6,448 nucleotides of DNA, from NCBI GenBank assembly GCA_937967755.1, contig CALBTA010000688.1, positions 1 to 6,448 on the forward strand, in the 5' to 3' direction. The notes beneath the pieces are model-generated. The model searched no databases and was not told the origin of the DNA. It worked only from the letters and a program-made list of their open reading frames with translations. Shown one piece after another: positions 4,438-6,448 of this stretch; the stretch's first letter is position 1; each line of letters starts with the position of its first letter. The stretch comes from an uncultured Planctomycetaceae bacterium (lineage in GTDB: Bacteria; Planctomycetota; Planctomycetia; Pirellulales; Pirellulaceae). The position numbers and the translations under genes were made by a program.

Positions 4438-6291
4438 ATGTGGTCTTACATCATACGCCGGCTGCTGATGATGATCCCCACATTGTTTGGGGTGACGATC
4501 ATCACGTTCGTGATCATGCAGCTCGCCCCGGGCGACCCGATGCTCTCACGGCTTTCGGCCGAGGGGAACGCCAGCGAATCAGGCGAGCACGAAGCGTTTC
4601 TGATTCAAAAGCGCGAACTGAAGCTCGACAAACCGCTGCTGCTCAACGGGCGCCACTTCTACGATTACGAAGACGACGTCCGCCACGCCGCCTGGGTTCG
4701 CTCGCTCACGGAAGAGCAGCTCGTGGAAGAACTTCCACACCTGGCGGAGGCTGAAGACGAAAAGTCCGTCGCGCGGGCTGATTTTCTACGGGAAATCTTC
4801 CACGATTTGAACGCGACGCTTCCCTGGGAGTCGGACAAGTTCACGCCCCGGCTGATGGACCCCGAAAAGCACGAGCGACTGGCCGCGGCGATACGCGGCA
4901 ACGTGCAAGTCTGGTGTGAAAACGCCGGCACGTATTCCGTGCCCGCGGCCATGCGCCTGCTTGAGAACGATGATTTGTCGACGAAGGAAAAGATCGGGCT
5001 GATCGAATGCATCAACATGATGGTGGTCGAGCCACACAAATATACATTCAGCCGCGACCTTGACCCGGCGGAGGAGGAGCCGATTGTCGCGGTTTGGCGG
5101 TTGTGGTGGGAGCGCGATCCCGGCTGGCCGCCGCTCACTGACGAGCGCCGGGCCGCGTTAACGGCCGACATGGAAAAAATGCTCGCCGCGGACTCGCGCG
5201 CGAAGCTGTTCGAGTTGATGGAAGAAATGCGTGACTACTCTTGGCAGCCGAATGATAAGCGGTTCTTCATCGACCGGCTGCTGACCGAAGACGCCCCGTT
5301 GGAAGAAAAAGTCATCTGTGCAAATATCTTGAAACTGTACGTTGCCAACCCGTTGCAAATGACCGCCGCGCACGACGCCAGCGATGAGCAGGTCGAGCGG
5401 ACCATTGAGAACTGGCAATTGCATTACCAGCTCAAGGAAGGGGAGTACAACCCCGGCACCGGCGGCAGGCTCTGGAGTATCATTGGCGACACGCAATACG
5501 CCCATATGGTTTGGCGGCTGGTGACGTTCCGCTTCGGGCGCAGCGCATTGCCGACGCGCGACTGGGTGAGCGAGAAGATTTGGGAGCGTGTGCAAGTCTC
5601 CGCCCCGCTGATGTTTATGTCCAGCGTGCTGATTTACCTGATCGCCATTCCGCTGGGTATCATCTGCAGCGCCACGCATGGCCGGATGACCGACAAGCTA
5701 ATTGCCATCGGGCTGTTCTTTCTCTATTCCATCCCGGCGTTCGTTGCCGGAATGCTGTTGCTGCTCTATCTGGCATATGGTGACTACATCAAGATCTTTC
5801 CCATGGAGCGGCTGCACGGCGACGGGGCGGAGCACATGGGATTCGTGCAATACTCTTTAGACTACCTATGGCACGCCACGCTGCCGGTGCTTTGTCTTTC
5901 GCTGTTTGGGCTGGCCCCGCTGGCAATGTATGCCCGTACAAGCATGTTGGAAGTGCTGGGGCAAGACTACATCCGCACGGCCCGTGCCAAAGGCTTGCCC
6001 GGTTGGAAAGTGCTCTACAAACATGGCTTGCGCAACGCGTTGATTCCGATCATCACCCTGTTCGCCAGCTTTTTGCCCGCGCTGCTGGGCGGCAGCGTCA
6101 TCATCGAAGTGATCTTCGGAATTCCGGGGATGGGAATTCTGAGCTATGACTCGATCTTGAACCTGGACATCCCCACGGTGATGGCCCTCGCCTACATCAA
6201 CGCCATTTTGGTGATGGTCTCGATCTTGCTGACCGACTTGCTGTACGTCTTCGTCGATCCCCGCATCACTTTCGACGGAGCATCGCGCTGA
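4438..6291 (+). CDS. Opp/Dpp-type ABC transporter permease with a large extra domain between TM1 and TM2
   Basis: The 617-residue protein starts with MWSYIIRRLL and TM1 (about 9-29) followed by LAPGDPM, the usual OppB/DppB N-terminus, which supports this start. The rest of the permease resumes near residue 351 (QYAHMVWRLVTFRFGRS) and has further membrane segments at about 388-410, 421-446, 478-500, 531-558 and 578-603. The cytoplasmic EAA-type loop that contacts the ATPase is at about 511-537 (YIRTARAKGLPGWKV, then RNALIP). The C-terminus, YVFVDPRI, is typical. Ordinary OppB/DppB proteins are a little over 300 residues; the excess of about 280 falls in 71-350. Because it follows TM1 of an N-in protein, this part should lie on the periplasmic side. 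It is rich in charged helices and shows a possible internal repeat. The protein should form the translocation channel with the partner starting at 6416. No strong ribosome binding site is visible. Confidence 0.93.
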   Translation: MWSYIIRRLLMMIPTLFGVTIITFVIMQLAPGDPMLSRLSAEGNASESGEHEAFLIQKRELKLDKPLLLNGRHFYDYEDDVRHAAWVRSLTEEQLVEELPHLAEAEDEKSVARADFLREIFHDLNATLPWESDKFTPRLMDPEKHERLAAAIRGNVQVWCENAGTYSVPAAMRLLENDDLSTKEKIGLIECINMMVVEPHKYTFSRDLDPAEEEPIVAVWRLWWERDPGWPPLTDERRAALTADMEKMLAADSRAKLFELMEEMRDYSWQPNDKRFFIDRLLTEDAPLEEKVICANILKLYVANPLQMTAAHDASDEQVERTIENWQLHYQLKEGEYNPGTGGRLWSIIGDTQYAHMVWRLVTFRFGRSALPTRDWVSEKIWERVQVSAPLMFMSSVLIYLIAIPLGIICSATHGRMTDKLIAIGLFFLYSIPAFVAGMLLLLYLAYGDYIKIFPMERLHGDGAEHMGFVQYSLDYLWHATLPVLCLSLFGLAPLAMYARTSMLEVLGQDYIRTARAKGLPGWKVLYKHGLRNALIPIITLFASFLPALLGGSVIIEVIFGIPGMGILSYDSILNLDIPTVMALAYINAILVMVSILLTDLLYVFVDPRITFDGASR

Positions 6292-6314
6292 TGAATCTCC
6301 CCAGCCCTGGCCGG

Positions 6315-6393
6315 AAGCGGAGCGGCGCAAGCCGCCCGGTGAGTGACTTGCGACTTTTGGTTGATTTACCGGAGGGCTTGCGCCCTGCCGCTT
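6315..6393. repeat. Paired-hairpin repeat D with GCAA loops
   Basis: Arms 6315-6340 and 6368-6393 match in 21 of 26 positions when one is reverse-complemented, around a 27-base centre. Each arm also folds on its own: GCGGC-GCAA-GCCGC (6322-6335) in the left arm and, on the minus strand, AGGGC-GCAA-GCCCT (6386-6373) in the right. Two of the arm-to-arm differences preserve pairing inside each small hairpin (G-C versus A-T, and C-G versus G-C). It fills most of the gap between the two permease genes. Its stem sequence differs from repeats A, B and C, but the pair-of-hairpins design is shared with A and B. Confidence 0.8.
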
Positions 6394-6415
6394 TAATTTT
6401 CCCCGTTGAGCCAGC

Positions 6416-6448
6416 ATGAGTGAAACGGCCACCGCCAAGCACGAACAC
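6416..6448 (+). CDS. Probable start of the partner permease (OppC/DppC-type), cut by the window edge
   Basis: An open frame starts at ATG 6416 and encodes MSETATAKHEH before the sequence ends. A short, polar, charged N-terminus of this kind is typical of OppC/DppC proteins, which precede TM1 with a longer cytoplasmic tail than OppB. The main argument is position: an OppC-type gene normally follows an OppB-type gene. Eleven residues cannot prove the family, and there is no clear ribosome binding site. Confidence 0.45.
   Translation, partial: MSETATAKHEH

Noticed and set aside
6291..6419. Possible 42-codon gene starting in an ATGA overlap with the permease stop and ending in an ATGA overlap with the next gene
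   Set aside because: The overlaps at both ends are attractive for translational coupling, but most of the frame is repeat D and the peptide has no recognisable feature. It could still be a read-through linker for ribosomes; ribosome profiling would decide.
5866..6438. Minus-strand open frame across the permease end and repeat D
   Set aside because: It overlaps conserved permease membrane segments on the other strand and runs through a repeat; no domain is visible.

Overview
The window looks like planctomycete chromosome, most likely Pirellulales or a close relative. This is judged from three things: the style of the formylglycine-generating-enzyme (FGE) domain protein, the pseudo-receiver protein with a KaiA/RbsU-type C-terminus, and intergenic spaces packed with palindromic repeats of a kind I associate with planctomycetes. 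Start codons mostly lack strong Shine-Dalgarno sequences, which fits. No database was searched, so the lineage is an inference.

Left part, minus strand (1-1875). A pseudo-receiver/helical-domain protein (934-1875) is followed by the N-terminal 254 codons of an exported FGE-sulfatase domain protein (763 to the window edge). The 170-base gap between them holds paired-hairpin repeat A. The stop codon of the upstream gene lies inside the outer edge of this repeat.

Middle (1876-2153). This is a divergent intergenic region. It has a plausible sigma70-like promoter in each direction, with paired-hairpin repeat B, of the same family as A, between them.

Right part, plus strand (2154-6448). This is a peptide/nickel-type (Opp/Dpp) ABC importer operon. 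A lipoprotein substrate-binding protein (2154-4001) comes first. A 436-base gap follows, holding two back-to-back copies of a four-hairpin element (C1 and C2). Next is an OppB/DppB-type permease (4438-6291) with about 280 extra residues between its first and second membrane segments, then a further gap with paired-hairpin repeat D. The first 11 codons of what is probably the OppC/DppC-type partner begin at 6416. The binding protein would capture a peptide-like solute outside the inner membrane and hand it to the two-permease channel. The ATPase genes would be expected beyond the right edge.

The points most worth a second look are: (1) the repeats, built as inverted pairs of self-palindromic hairpins, with compensatory base changes between copies and a strand-specific preference for GNA triloops in element C; (2) a protein resembling cyanobacterial KaiA in layout (receiver with no catalytic residues, coiled coil, KaiA/RbsU-like helical domain); and (3) the large, apparently internally duplicated insertion in the permease, predicted to lie in the periplasm.
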